From contig NZ_CP031455.1 of NCBI RefSeq assembly GCF_003391135.1, positions 2,565,501 to 2,629,500 on the forward strand: a DNA stretch of 64,000 nt, read 5' to 3'. Shown here piece by piece: positions 48,087-58,406 of this stretch (positions within the stretch are counted from its first letter, which is position 1; each line of letters starts with the position of its first letter). The notes beneath the pieces are model-generated. The model saw only the letters and a list, made by a program, of their open reading frames with translations, did no database searches and was not told the origin of the DNA. The translations under genes and the position numbers were made by a program. This stretch comes from Streptoverticillium olivoreticuli subsp. olivoreticuli (GTDB lineage: Bacteria > Actinomycetota > Actinomycetes > Streptomycetales > Streptomycetaceae).

Positions 48087-48134
48087 CCGGAGCGGTACCC
48101 CTGTCGAGAGGGGACCGGTCACGAGATATCTTGA

Positions 48135-50390
<2,256 letters not shown>

Positions 50391-50449
50391 TCTCAGCTTC
50401 TCCCTCGTTCCGCCCTGGTCGGCCTCGCGCCGGCCGGGGCGGTTCTTTT

Positions 50450-50770
50450 TCCCCACCCCGCCCCTTCCCGCAGCATCTGATGCTCGGCTCCGCCGAGGCC
50501 GGGGCTCCGCCCCGGACCCGTGCCCGGGTGCAGGCCGGCGGGTTTGTTTCCCCAGCCCCGCCCCTTCCCGAAACTGGGGCTTCGCCCCAGACCCCGAAGC
50601 ACGCTTCGCGCGCTGTCCTCAATCGCCGGACGGGCTGAAATCAGCCCGTCCGGCGATTGAGGACGCGCCCGAAGGGCGCTCCCGCCGCAGGCGGCAACGG
50701 ACTCGCGGCCGGGGGTCTGGGGCACGAGCCCCAGTTCGGGAAGGGGCGGGGTGGGGAACAGAGCTCGCCG
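50450..50770. repeat. GC-rich inverted intergenic repeat, copy 1
   Basis: The 400-bp gap after icd is filled with nested palindromes. The centre (50615-50664) is a perfect 24-bp inverted repeat with a two-base loop and arms containing CGCCGGACGGGCTGA. The phrase AACTGGGGCTTCGCCCCAG with CCCCGCCCCTTCCCG to its left recurs inverted at 50714-50757. A second copy of the whole element is at about 57960-58130. It probably serves as a bidirectional terminator for icd and the converging response regulator. Confidence 0.8.
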
Positions 50771-50792
50771 CAGGCGCGGTGGGGCGCCCCCT

Positions 50793-51464
50793 TCAGTAAC
50801 CCGTCGGCCGCACCAGGCCCGATTCGTACGCGAAGACCGTCGCCTGCGTGCGGTCGCGCAGGCCCAGCTTGACCAGGATGCGGCTCACGTGGGTCTTCAC
50901 GGTCTGTTCCGCCACCACCAGGCGCTCGGCGATCTCCCCGTTCGACAGGCCCTGGGCGACCAGGGACAGCACCTCGGTCTCGCGTTCCGTCAGGCCGCCG
51001 ACGCGGTCCTTGAGCGGGGCGCGGGGCGTGCCGGTCATCCGGGAGAACTCGGCGATCAGGCGCTTGGTGATGTTCGGGGCGAGCAGGGCGTCCCCGGCGG
51101 CCACGACGCGTACGGCCTGGGCGAGTTCGGCGGCCGACGCGTCCTTCAGCAGGAACCCGGACGCGCCCGCGCGCAGCGCCTCGTAGACATACTCGTCGAG
51201 GTCGAAGGTGGTCAGGACGAGGACCTTGACGGCCGCGCCGTCCGGGCCGGTGATGCGGCGGGTCGCCTCGATGCCGCCGAGGCCGGGCATCCGGATGTCC
51301 ATCAGGACGACGTCGGGGGCGAGTTCGGCGACCTTGGCGACGGCGTCGAGGCCGTCCACGGCCTGCCCGACGACCTCGATGCCGGGTTCGGCGTTGAGCA
51401 GCACCGTGAAGCCCTGACGGACCATCATCTGATCGTCGGCTATCAGGACGCGGATCGTGGTCAT
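50793..51464 (-). CDS. NarL/LuxR-family response regulator
   Basis: 223 aa. Receiver domain about 1-120 with acidic pocket DD (10-11), phosphoacceptor Asp56 in VVLMDIRMPG, Thr in VLTTFDLDEYV and Lys in FLLKDA. The C-terminal LuxR helix-turn-helix is LTERETEVLSLVAQGLSNGEIAERL...VKTHVSRILVKL. The ATG overlaps the stop of the histidine kinase (ATGA). Together they form a cognate two-component system. Its targets are unknown; the genes just upstream in the operon suggest a cell-envelope role. Confidence 0.95.
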   Translation of the reverse strand: MTTIRVLIADDQMMVRQGFTVLLNAEPGIEVVGQAVDGLDAVAKVAELAPDVVLMDIRMPGLGGIEATRRITGPDGAAVKVLVLTTFDLDEYVYEALRAGASGFLLKDASAAELAQAVRVVAAGDALLAPNITKRLIAEFSRMTGTPRAPLKDRVGGLTERETEVLSLVAQGLSNGEIAERLVVAEQTVKTHVSRILVKLGLRDRTQATVFAYESGLVRPTGY

Positions 51465-52756
51465 GCGGTGTCCTCAACGGGTTCGGCGGGGGGCCGCGTG
51501 GGCAGCAGCGCGGTCACTTCGTAGCCGCCGTCGGGGGTGGCTCCGGTGGCCAGTTCGCCCCCTAGCATCGCAGTGCGCTCGCGCATGCCGAGCAGGCCCT
51601 GGCCGGCGCCCGGCGAGGGCGGGGCGGCGCCGCCCGGCGCGCTGTTGGTGACCCGCACCGTCAGCCCGGTCCCGCGGTATCCGATCTCCACCCGCACCGC
51701 CGCCCCGGGCGCGTGCCGCATCGCGTTGCTGAGCGCCTCCTGCACGATGCGGAACGCCGACAGTTCGACGCCCGGCGACAGCGTGCGCGGGGTGCCGATG
51801 GTCTCGGTGGCGACCGTGAGCCCGGCGGCGCGGACGTTCGCGACCAGCTCGTCCAGCCGGTCGAGGGTGGGCTGGGGGGTGTGCCGCACGCCGTCCGCGA
51901 GGGCGTCCTCGGAGCGCAGCACGCCCAGCACGCGGCGGAGTTCGGTGAGCGCCTCGACCGCGTTCCCGCGGATGCCCGCGAGGTTCTCCTTGAGCTCCTC
52001 GGACGGGTTCTCGACGAGGTGCGGGGCGACCTGCGCCTGGATGGAGATGACCGACATGTGGTGGGCCACGACGTCGTGCAGCTCGCGGGCGATGCGGTTG
52101 CGCTCCTCCAGGAGCGTGCGCCGGGCCCGCTCCTCGGCGGTGAGCTCCTCCTGGACGACCAGCTCCGTACGGGCCACTTGGCGGCCGCGCAGCGCGGCGC
52201 CGACCAGTACGGCGATCGCGAGGGACGCGGCGGTCAGGCGCGGGTCGCCGGCGTAGCCGGTGAGGGTCGTCTCGCAGGCCAGGCCCGCCAGCACGCTGAC
52301 GACCAGCATCTCGACCGCGACCCGGGGGCGGACCCGCAGCGCGGCCAGGAACAGCACCCCGGCCTGCACGGCGAGTCCGGGGCCCGCCCAGGGGGACAGC
52401 GTGGTGCCCATGTGGAAGACCGCGGGGGACTCCGCGGACAGCGTGACCGTGATCATGACGACCGTCGACGCCCACCAGGCCGGTACCGGCCGGAACAGCG
52501 CGACGACGAGCGCCGCCGACTGGATCCCGGCGAGCAGGATCCCCTCCGGGGCGCCCAGCCGGTAGTTGAAGGCGTAGAAGTTCGCGCTCGGGATGGTGAG
52601 GAGCAGCGCGACCAGCACGAGGGGCACGACGATGGCGGGTCGCCAGTCGAGCCAGCGCGGCTGCCCGGCGCGGGGCGGCGGGGCGGCGTTCACCGGCCAC
52701 AGGTCCTCGCGCAGCGTGCGCGGTGCGGCCTTCAGCGCTGCCGTCAGGCGCTCCAT
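51461..52756 (-). CDS. membrane histidine kinase (NarL-partner type)
   Basis: 431 aa. Four to six membrane helices occupy about 40-190 (IVVPLVLVALLLTI, LLAGIQSAALVVALF, and others). The HisKA_3 dimerisation box is ERNRIARELHDVVAHHMSVI with phosphoacceptor His227. The C-terminal HATPase has QEALSNAMRHAPGA and GQGLLGMRERTAMLGG. Typical of actinobacterial sensor kinases without a large extracellular domain, so a membrane signal is likely. Coupled to the response regulator downstream and overlapping the acyltransferase upstream by 13 bp. Confidence 0.94.
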   Translation of the reverse strand: MERLTAALKAAPRTLREDLWPVNAAPPPRAGQPRWLDWRPAIVVPLVLVALLLTIPSANFYAFNYRLGAPEGILLAGIQSAALVVALFRPVPAWWASTVVMITVTLSAESPAVFHMGTTLSPWAGPGLAVQAGVLFLAALRVRPRVAVEMLVVSVLAGLACETTLTGYAGDPRLTAASLAIAVLVGAALRGRQVARTELVVQEELTAEERARRTLLEERNRIARELHDVVAHHMSVISIQAQVAPHLVENPSEELKENLAGIRGNAVEALTELRRVLGVLRSEDALADGVRHTPQPTLDRLDELVANVRAAGLTVATETIGTPRTLSPGVELSAFRIVQEALSNAMRHAPGAAVRVEIGYRGTGLTVRVTNSAPGGAAPPSPGAGQGLLGMRERTAMLGGELATGATPDGGYEVTALLPTRPPAEPVEDTA

Positions 52757-53973
52757 CGTGTCCCCCTCATTCCAAGATCAACCCTAGGCGGGTGCGCGGC
52801 GGCTCTTTCCCCCGGCCGCCCCGACCGCCCCGACCGCCGGACGGGCCGGTTGTCGGCCCGCCCGTTCCCCTCCGCCCGCCGCCCCTGTTCGTACGTGCGG
52901 AACGCCGCCCAGCAGATCAGCAGCGCCGCGCCGAACACCGGCAGCCATGCCAGGCGGGCGAGTATCCAGCCGGGGCCGTCGGGGAGGGTGTGCAGGCCGG
53001 GCAGGGCTCCGCCCGTGAGCAGGCCCGTCGCGGTGACCGCCATCATCGCCGTCTGGTGCCAGAGGAAGATCGTCATCGCGGAGAGGTTGACCAGCGCCAC
53101 CGCCGCCCAGGCGGCGGGCCGCGCGAGTACCCGCCGCAGCGGGCCGAGGAGCAGCAGGGCCGCCCCGCACTGGGCGAGGCCGAAGGTGACGGCCGCGAGG
53201 GTGGGCGGGTTGAGGTTGGATATCGCGGCGCCGGGGACCCCGACCATGGCGGCCGGATAGCCCGCGAACAGCACGAGCAGGGCCGTGGCGGACGCCCCGC
53301 CGAGCAGCAGCACCCAGCCGGTGGCACGGCTGCTCACGTGGCCGCGCGCCCACGCGGCGCCCAGGCAGTACGGGACCAGCCAGCCCGCCGCGACATTGAT
53401 CCAGCCGAGCGCGGCGGGCCCGCCCAGGCCGAACCGGATCAGGTCGACGTGCAGCACGACGGCGAGCGGCCACAGCGGGTGCAGCTTCGAGACCAGCGGG
53501 GTCGCCGCCGTCAGCGCGGCGAAGACCAGGAGGAACCAGAGCGGGGAGAGCACCAGCTTGCCCAGGGTGTACACGGTGTCCGGGCCCACCCCGGAGACGA
53601 GCATTCCGGCCACTGCCGCGGTCCACACCACCAGGAGGGCGGCGACCGGGCGGAACAGCCGGGCCAGCCGGGCGCGGAGCCACCGCCCGTACGACTCGCC
53701 CCGGGCGACCGCGGAGGCGTGGCTCTTCGCCGCCACCTGGCCGCCGACCAGGAAGAACACCGCGAGGGTCTGGACCAGCCAGGAGACCGGGGCCAGGCCG
53801 GGCAGGAACTGGAGCGGGCTGGCGGCGCGCACCGTGCCGCTGTCGGCGACCAGGGCGGTCACCAGCCAGTGGCCGAGCACCACGCCGAGGATGGCGAAGG
53901 CGCGCAGGGCGTCGACGGCGCGGTCGCGCCCGGGCGGGGTGGCGGCGTCGATCCGCCGGACGAGGTCACGCAT
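52744..53973 (-). CDS. acyltransferase family 3 integral membrane protein
   Basis: 409 aa. About ten membrane helices with the acyltransferase-3 (OafA/NodX) N-terminus DRAVDALRAFAILGVVLGHWLV, where the His is the catalytic candidate, then FFLVGGQVAAKSHA and RLARLFRPVAALLVVW. It should O-acylate a cell-surface sugar or metabolite. It overlaps the upstream hydrolase by 8 bp and the downstream kinase by 13 bp. The C-terminal tail is Arg/Gly-rich and cytoplasmic. Confidence 0.88.
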   Translation of the reverse strand: MRDLVRRIDAATPPGRDRAVDALRAFAILGVVLGHWLVTALVADSGTVRAASPLQFLPGLAPVSWLVQTLAVFFLVGGQVAAKSHASAVARGESYGRWLRARLARLFRPVAALLVVWTAAVAGMLVSGVGPDTVYTLGKLVLSPLWFLLVFAALTAATPLVSKLHPLWPLAVVLHVDLIRFGLGGPAALGWINVAAGWLVPYCLGAAWARGHVSSRATGWVLLLGGASATALLVLFAGYPAAMVGVPGAAISNLNPPTLAAVTFGLAQCGAALLLLGPLRRVLARPAAWAAVALVNLSAMTIFLWHQTAMMAVTATGLLTGGALPGLHTLPDGPGWILARLAWLPVFGAALLICWAAFRTYEQGRRAEGNGRADNRPVRRSGRSGRPGERAAAHPPRVDLGMRGTRWSA

Positions 53974-54940
53974 GACGGCCCTCCTGGGAAGGGAGTTCTC
54001 CGGAGACGATCCGGGCGATGTTCTTCAGGGCGGTGGAACCGGGCTTGAGGTAGTCGCTGTGGCCGCCGTCGCCCGCCGCGAAGGCCCGGGCGCCGAACTC
54101 CGGCGAGACCGGGTCCGTCCCGAACCCGACCGTGGCGAAGGGCAGGTCGAGCCGTACGTGCGGCACGTCGGCGATCCAGTCGTCGGCGCCCCGGCCCGCC
54201 CAGACGGTGGCCCGGGTGCGCAGCGCGGCGACGTCGTCGGCGCCGGTGCCGGGGCTGCCGTAGAGGACGATGTCCGCGACGTCGAGGCCGGGCGCGGCCC
54301 GCCCGCAGACCACAGATCCGTAGGAGTGGCACAGCAGGGAGATCCGGGCGGCGGGCTTGAGCTCGCCCAACTGGCGTACGAAAGAACGCAGTTCACTCGC
54401 GGCGCTGTCGGCACGGCCCGGCGTCAGCACCTCCGTGCTGATCGTGCCCGGCGTCTTGTAGCCGAGCCAGGCGACGACGGCGACCCGGGCGCCGAGCTCC
54501 TGCCGGAGCGCCGTGGCACCGGCCCGGAAGCGCTCGTACGTGTCGAGGTTGGTGTCCGAGCCCGGGACGAGGACAGCGACGCGGTCGGCCCGGGACAGGT
54601 CGCCGAAGACCTCGGCGGTGCGGCCGCCGTCGCGGCCGTCGAAGGAGAGGAAGTGCCGCGCCGGATCCGCCATGGCGCGCAGCGCGGCGGCCCGCCTGTG
54701 GTCGCCGTGGCCGTCGGCCGCCCGTTCGGCCGCCTCGACGGCGCCCCGGGCGGCCGCGTACCGCTCGGCGAGCGCGGCCGGGGTCGCGGCCCGGATCGGG
54801 GCGAGGGTGGCGGGGGCCGGGGCCGGTACGGCCGCGGGGCGGGCCATGCCCGACACCGGGACCGCCACCGAGGCGGCGACGAGCGCGGCGAGCAGCGTGC
54901 GGCGCAGGCGGCTGCGGCGGGGGCGGGGGCGGGGCGTCAT
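53966..54940 (-). CDS. secreted alpha/beta hydrolase (DUF1023-like)
   Basis: 324 aa from the ATG at 54940 with AAGGAA upstream. A basic signal peptide (RRSRLRRTLLAALVAASVAVPVSG) leads to an Ala-rich segment and then the hydrolase: VAVLVPGSDTNLDTYERF, WLGYKTPG, nucleophile elbow LLCHSYGSVVCG, and a late GGHSDYL supplying His. This matches the DUF1023 serine-hydrolase family common in Streptomyces. First gene of the four-gene operon with an acyltransferase and a two-component system, so a surface acyl-ester turnover module is plausible. Confidence 0.88.
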   Translation of the reverse strand: MTPRPRPRRSRLRRTLLAALVAASVAVPVSGMARPAAVPAPAPATLAPIRAATPAALAERYAAARGAVEAAERAADGHGDHRRAAALRAMADPARHFLSFDGRDGGRTAEVFGDLSRADRVAVLVPGSDTNLDTYERFRAGATALRQELGARVAVVAWLGYKTPGTISTEVLTPGRADSAASELRSFVRQLGELKPAARISLLCHSYGSVVCGRAAPGLDVADIVLYGSPGTGADDVAALRTRATVWAGRGADDWIADVPHVRLDLPFATVGFGTDPVSPEFGARAFAAGDGGHSDYLKPGSTALKNIARIVSGELPSQEGRHA

Positions 54941-55264
54941 GGCGGGAGGTTCCTTCCGTACCGGATGCCGGTCGCGCATCCGATAGGGAAGTTATGGATC
55001 AGCCCGTGTGGTCGGCGTCCCACCAGGGAGCCCACTTCCGCGTAGCTCCGAGGTATGACGGGTAGGGGGTCGCGGCCCGTGCGCCGTGCCGCACTTCCTC
55101 CTCCGGTGAATAGCCGAACCCTACAAGACCCGCGCGCAGGACTCCGTCGATCACCGCACCTGAGCCACCTCGTCGACCTTGGCAGAGTGGCCCGTGAGCC
55201 GGTCTTCTCCCGTGGCGACTTCGCGCGAGGAGTTGTATCTCTACGACAAATGGGGGTTCAGTCA
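54941..55264. other. 324-bp divergent intergenic region
   Basis: It lies between the hydrolase operon and the KAS-II gene. An open frame on the minus strand (54999-55265) ends in YLGATRKWAPWWDADHTG but has mixed third-position composition and no good ribosome binding site, so I do not call it a gene. No repeat or palindrome stands out. Confidence 0.4.
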
Positions 55265-56488
55265 ATGAGTGCTGACAGCAAGGACGTGGTGGTCACCGGT
55301 CTCGGGGCCACGACACCGCTCGGCGGGGACGTCGCCTCGACCTGGTCCGCGTTGCTGGCGGGGCGGTCGGGGATCAGCGCGATCGAGGAGGAGTGGGCGG
55401 CCGCCCTGCCGGTGCGGATCGCGGGCAGGCTCAAGGTCGAGCCGACCGAGGTGCTGGACCGGGTGCAGGCGCGCCGCATGGACCGCTGCGAGCAGATCGC
55501 GCTGGTCGCCGCGCGCGAGGCGTGGGCGGACGCGGGGCGGCCGGACGTCGATCCGGAGCGGCTGGCCGTGGTGATCGGCACGGGCACCGGCGGCGCGCTC
55601 ACCCTGCTCGGCCAGGACGACGTCCTGGAGGCGTCCGGGGTGCGGAAGGTGTCCCCGCACACCGTCCCGATGCTGATGGCGAACGGCCCCGCGGCCTGGG
55701 TCAGCATCGACCTGGGGGCACGCGGCGGCGCCCACACGCCGGTCAGCGCCTGCGCGTCCGGGGCCGAGGCGATCGCGATGGGGCTGGACCTGATCCGCCT
55801 CGGCCGGGCCGACGTGGTCGTCGCGGGCGGAACGGAGGCATGCGTCCACCCGCTGCCGCTGGCCGGGTTCGCCCAGGCCAGGGCCCACTCAACGCGCAAC
55901 GACGACCCGCAGCGGGCGTCACGGCCCTTCGACGTGGACCGGGACGGGTTCGTCATCGGCGAGGGAGCGGTCGTGGTCGTCCTGGAACGCGCCGGGTTCG
56001 CGGCCGCCCGGGCCGCCCGCCGGCACGCCCGCCTCGCCGGGGCCGGTGTGACGTCGGACGCCCACCACATCACGGCCGCGCACCCCGAGGGTCAGGTGCG
56101 CGCCATGCGGAGGGCCCTGGCAGAGGCCGGGCTGTCGCCGCTGGCGATCGACCACGTGCACGCGCACGCGACGTCCACACCCAAGGGCGACCTGGTCGAG
56201 GCCGAGTCGGTCACCGAGGCCATCGGCCTCCACCCCACCGTGACCGCGACCAAGTCCATGACCGGCCACCTCTTCGGCGCCGCCGGGGCGATGGGCGCGC
56301 TCGCCTCGATCCTCGCGGTCCGCGAGGGCGTGATCCCCGCGACGCAGAACCTCGACGCGCTCGACCCGGCCGTGAAGCTCGACGTCGTCACCGGCCGGCC
56401 GAGGTACGGCAAGGTGACGGCGGCCCTGACGAACTCGTTCGGCTTCGGCGGTCACAACGCGTCACTCGTCTTCACGGCCGCCTCGTAG
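55265..56488 (+). CDS. beta-ketoacyl-ACP synthase II (FabF-like), stand-alone
   Basis: 407 aa from the ATG at 55265 with GGGGG eight bases upstream. The thiolase-fold triad is complete: Cys in PVSACASGAEA, His in HAHATSTPKGD and His in KSMTGHLFGAAGA, plus GFGGHNASLVF. It condenses malonyl-ACP with acyl-ACP. No ACP, FabH or FabG gene is adjacent, so it is not the main fab cluster copy. It may be an extra elongation enzyme or serve a lipid or metabolite pathway elsewhere. Confidence 0.92.
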   Translation: MSADSKDVVVTGLGATTPLGGDVASTWSALLAGRSGISAIEEEWAAALPVRIAGRLKVEPTEVLDRVQARRMDRCEQIALVAAREAWADAGRPDVDPERLAVVIGTGTGGALTLLGQDDVLEASGVRKVSPHTVPMLMANGPAAWVSIDLGARGGAHTPVSACASGAEAIAMGLDLIRLGRADVVVAGGTEACVHPLPLAGFAQARAHSTRNDDPQRASRPFDVDRDGFVIGEGAVVVVLERAGFAAARAARRHARLAGAGVTSDAHHITAAHPEGQVRAMRRALAEAGLSPLAIDHVHAHATSTPKGDLVEAESVTEAIGLHPTVTATKSMTGHLFGAAGAMGALASILAVREGVIPATQNLDALDPAVKLDVVTGRPRYGKVTAALTNSFGFGGHNASLVFTAAS

Positions 56489-56518
56489 CTCTCCCCGCCC
56501 TCGTACGGCGCGGGTCGG

Positions 56519-56974
56519 TCACCAGCCCGCGCCAGCCGGCTGCTTCGTGGTGACGTTGATGCGGTTGAAGAGGTTGGTCAGACCGATCCACAGGGTCAGG
56601 CCCGCGAGCTGCCGCTCGTCGTAGTGCTCGGCGGCCTCGGCCCAGATCTCGTCCGGCACCGGGTCCGGCCGGTCGCTGAGCCGAGTCACGCACTCGGCGA
56701 GGGCCAGCGCCGCGCGCTCGGCGTCGGTGAAATAGGGCGTGTCCCGCCAGGCCGCGACGGCGGCGAGCCGCTCGTCGCTCTCGCCCGCCTTCCTGGCGCT
56801 CTTCACTCCCCCGTCGACGCAGTAGCCACAGCCGTTGATCTGGCTGGCCCGGAGGTGGACGAGTTCGAGCGTCACCTCGGGCACTCCACCCTTCTTCGCC
56901 GCCTTCATGACACCGAGGACGGCCGGCAAGGCCTCGGGAATGATCACTGCGGGGTTCTGCAGCCGTGCTTCCAT
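56519..56974 (-). CDS. carboxymuconolactone decarboxylase/AhpD-like protein
   Basis: 151 aa with GAGGAG seven bases before the ATG. The alkylhydroperoxidase D-type motif is NGCGYCVDGGVKSARK (CxxC with downstream His position replaced by Gly-Gly). The family peroxide-reducing core continues in DERLAAVAAWRDTPYFTDAERAALALAE. It is divergent from the ECF41 sigma factor and is preceded by an ECF41-type promoter, so it is the likely target gene. This pairing of ECF41 with a carboxymuconolactone-decarboxylase-like gene is known for the group. Confidence 0.93.
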   Translation of the reverse strand: MEARLQNPAVIIPEALPAVLGVMKAAKKGGVPEVTLELVHLRASQINGCGYCVDGGVKSARKAGESDERLAAVAAWRDTPYFTDAERAALALAECVTRLSDRPDPVPDEIWAEAAEHYDERQLAGLTLWIGLTNLFNRINVTTKQPAGAGW

Positions 56975-56993
56975 GGCGGTCTCCTCATGTCGC

Positions 56994-57020
56994 TGTCACA
57001 TCGACGGGCTCCGGTCCGTC
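56994..57020 (+). promoter_or_regulatory. ECF41-type promoter of the sigma factor gene
   Basis: TGTCACA (56994-57000), 16 bases, CGTC (57017-57020), the published ECF41 consensus, 37 bases upstream of the sigma ATG. Indicates autoregulation. Confidence 0.85.
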
Positions 57021-57028
57021 ACAGCACT

Positions 57029-57055
57029 GACGGATCGCGACAGGAGAATGTGACA
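57029..57055 (-). promoter_or_regulatory. ECF41-type promoter of the AhpD-like gene
   Basis: On the minus strand TGTCACA (57049-57055), 16 bases, CGTC (57029-57032), identical in form to the divergent one. The two promoters face outward from an 8-bp gap between their -10 elements, in opposite orientations. Confidence 0.85.
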
Positions 57056-57056
57056 G

Positions 57057-57917
57057 ATGAACGACAAGAACTTGCTGGCGGAGCGATTCGAGACGCACCG
57101 CACCCACCTGCGCGCGGTGGCCTACCGGATGCTCGGCTCGCTGACCGAGGCCGACGACGCCGTGCAGGAGGCATGGCTGCGGCTCAGCCGCTCCGACAGC
57201 GAAAGCGTCGAGAACCTGGGCGGCTGGCTGACCACCGTCGTCGGCCGGGTGTGCCTGGACATGCTGCGTTCGCGCACCTCGCGCGGCGAGGAGCCGCTGG
57301 ACGCGCGGGTGCCCGACCCCATCGTCGGCAGCGTGGACGGCGTCGACCCCGAGCACCAGGCGCTGCTCGCCGACTCCGTCGGCCTCGCGCTGCTGGTCGT
57401 CCTGGAGACGCTGGCGCCCGCGGAGCGGCTCGCGTTCGTGCTGCACGACATGTTCGCCGTGCCGTTCGACGAGATCGCCCCGATGGTCGGGCGCACCCCC
57501 GCGGCGGCACGGCAGCTGGCCAGCCGGGCGCGCCGCCGGGTGCAGGGGTCCGTGCCCACGCCCGACAGCGACCTCACCCGGCAGCGGCAGGTCGTCGACG
57601 CCTTCCTCACCGCGGCGCGCGGCGGCGACTTCGACGCGCTCGTCGCGGTGCTCGACCCGGCCGTCGTGCTCCGCGCGGACACGGGCGCGGGGGCCCCGCT
57701 GGAGGTACGCGGCGCCGCGGCCGTCGCCGGGCAGGCGCTCACCTTCCAGCGCATGGCCCTCTTGGCGCGGCCCGCGCTCGTCAACGGCTCCGTCGGGATC
57801 GTCACCGATGTGGACGGGCAGGCGATGGCGGTGCTCGGCTTCACGATCACGGACGGCAAGGTCACGACGATCGACATCCTGGCGGATGTGGAGCGGTTGC
57901 GGGGGCTTCCTATGTAA
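57057..57917 (+). CDS. ECF41-group RNA polymerase sigma factor with SnoaL-like C-terminal domain
   Basis: 286 aa. Region 2 (HLRAVAYRMLGSLTEADDAVQEAWLRL) and region 4 (LAPAERLAFVLHDMFAVPFDEIAPMVGRTPAAARQLASRARRRVQ) are followed by a C-terminal NTF2/SnoaL-like extension (about 180-286) that in this group replaces a separate anti-sigma factor and modulates activity. The extension here ends in GFTITDGKVTTIDILADVERL. There is no anti-sigma gene nearby, as expected. It should transcribe itself and the divergent AhpD-like gene from two matching promoters. Confidence 0.95.
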   Translation: MNDKNLLAERFETHRTHLRAVAYRMLGSLTEADDAVQEAWLRLSRSDSESVENLGGWLTTVVGRVCLDMLRSRTSRGEEPLDARVPDPIVGSVDGVDPEHQALLADSVGLALLVVLETLAPAERLAFVLHDMFAVPFDEIAPMVGRTPAAARQLASRARRRVQGSVPTPDSDLTRQRQVVDAFLTAARGGDFDALVAVLDPAVVLRADTGAGAPLEVRGAAAVAGQALTFQRMALLARPALVNGSVGIVTDVDGQAMAVLGFTITDGKVTTIDILADVERLRGLPM

Positions 57918-57949
57918 GGGGGCGCGCTTGAGGGTGCGGGCCCGCTGCG

Positions 57950-58130
57950 CCTGCGGCGGGCTTGTTCCCCAGCCCCGCCCCTTCCCGAAACTGGGGCTTC
58001 GCCCCAGACCCCGGAGCACGCTTCGCGCGCTGTCCTCAAACGCCGGACGGGCTGGATTTTCCAGCCCGTCCGGCGTTTGAGGACGCGCCCGCAGGGCGCC
58101 CCCGCCGCAGGCGGCAACGAAACCCGCACC
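57950..58130. repeat. GC-rich inverted intergenic repeat, copy 2
   Basis: It shares with copy 1 the order CCCCGCCCCTTCCCGAAAC, TGGGGCTTCGCCCCAGACCC, ACGCTTCGCGCGCTGTCCTC, then a perfect 25-bp palindrome (58032-58056 and 58060-58084) with three-base loop, then CGCCGCAGGCGGCAACG. Arms differ from copy 1 at compensated positions (AAACGCC for AATCGCC). The remaining 280 bp to the next gene shows no recognised riboswitch. Confidence 0.8.
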
Positions 58131-58406
58131 CTTTCCGCCGTGCACGATCGCTCACGCGTAGTGACCTGCGTACCCCCCGGGTGTGAACCCCCGCATAGGG
58201 CCCACGTCACGTACGACTCCGGCTAGTGGCCCCGACCCGCCCAAATCGGACGTTCCGGGCGTGGTGTGGGGGTGTGTGCCTACGAGCCCCGGTCGTACGT
58301 CACACCTTTGCCACCCCCGTTTCCGGCCGCTAACAATTGCCGAGTCGCACCGCGCCGCACCGGCCTCCGTACGACATCCGCGAAACTGGAAGAGGTTCAG
58401 CTCCGT

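Noticed and set aside
58131..58406. cyclic-di-AMP (ydaO) riboswitch upstream of the transglycosylase
   Set aside because: This class often precedes wall hydrolases in actinobacteria, but its conserved blocks are not visible here.
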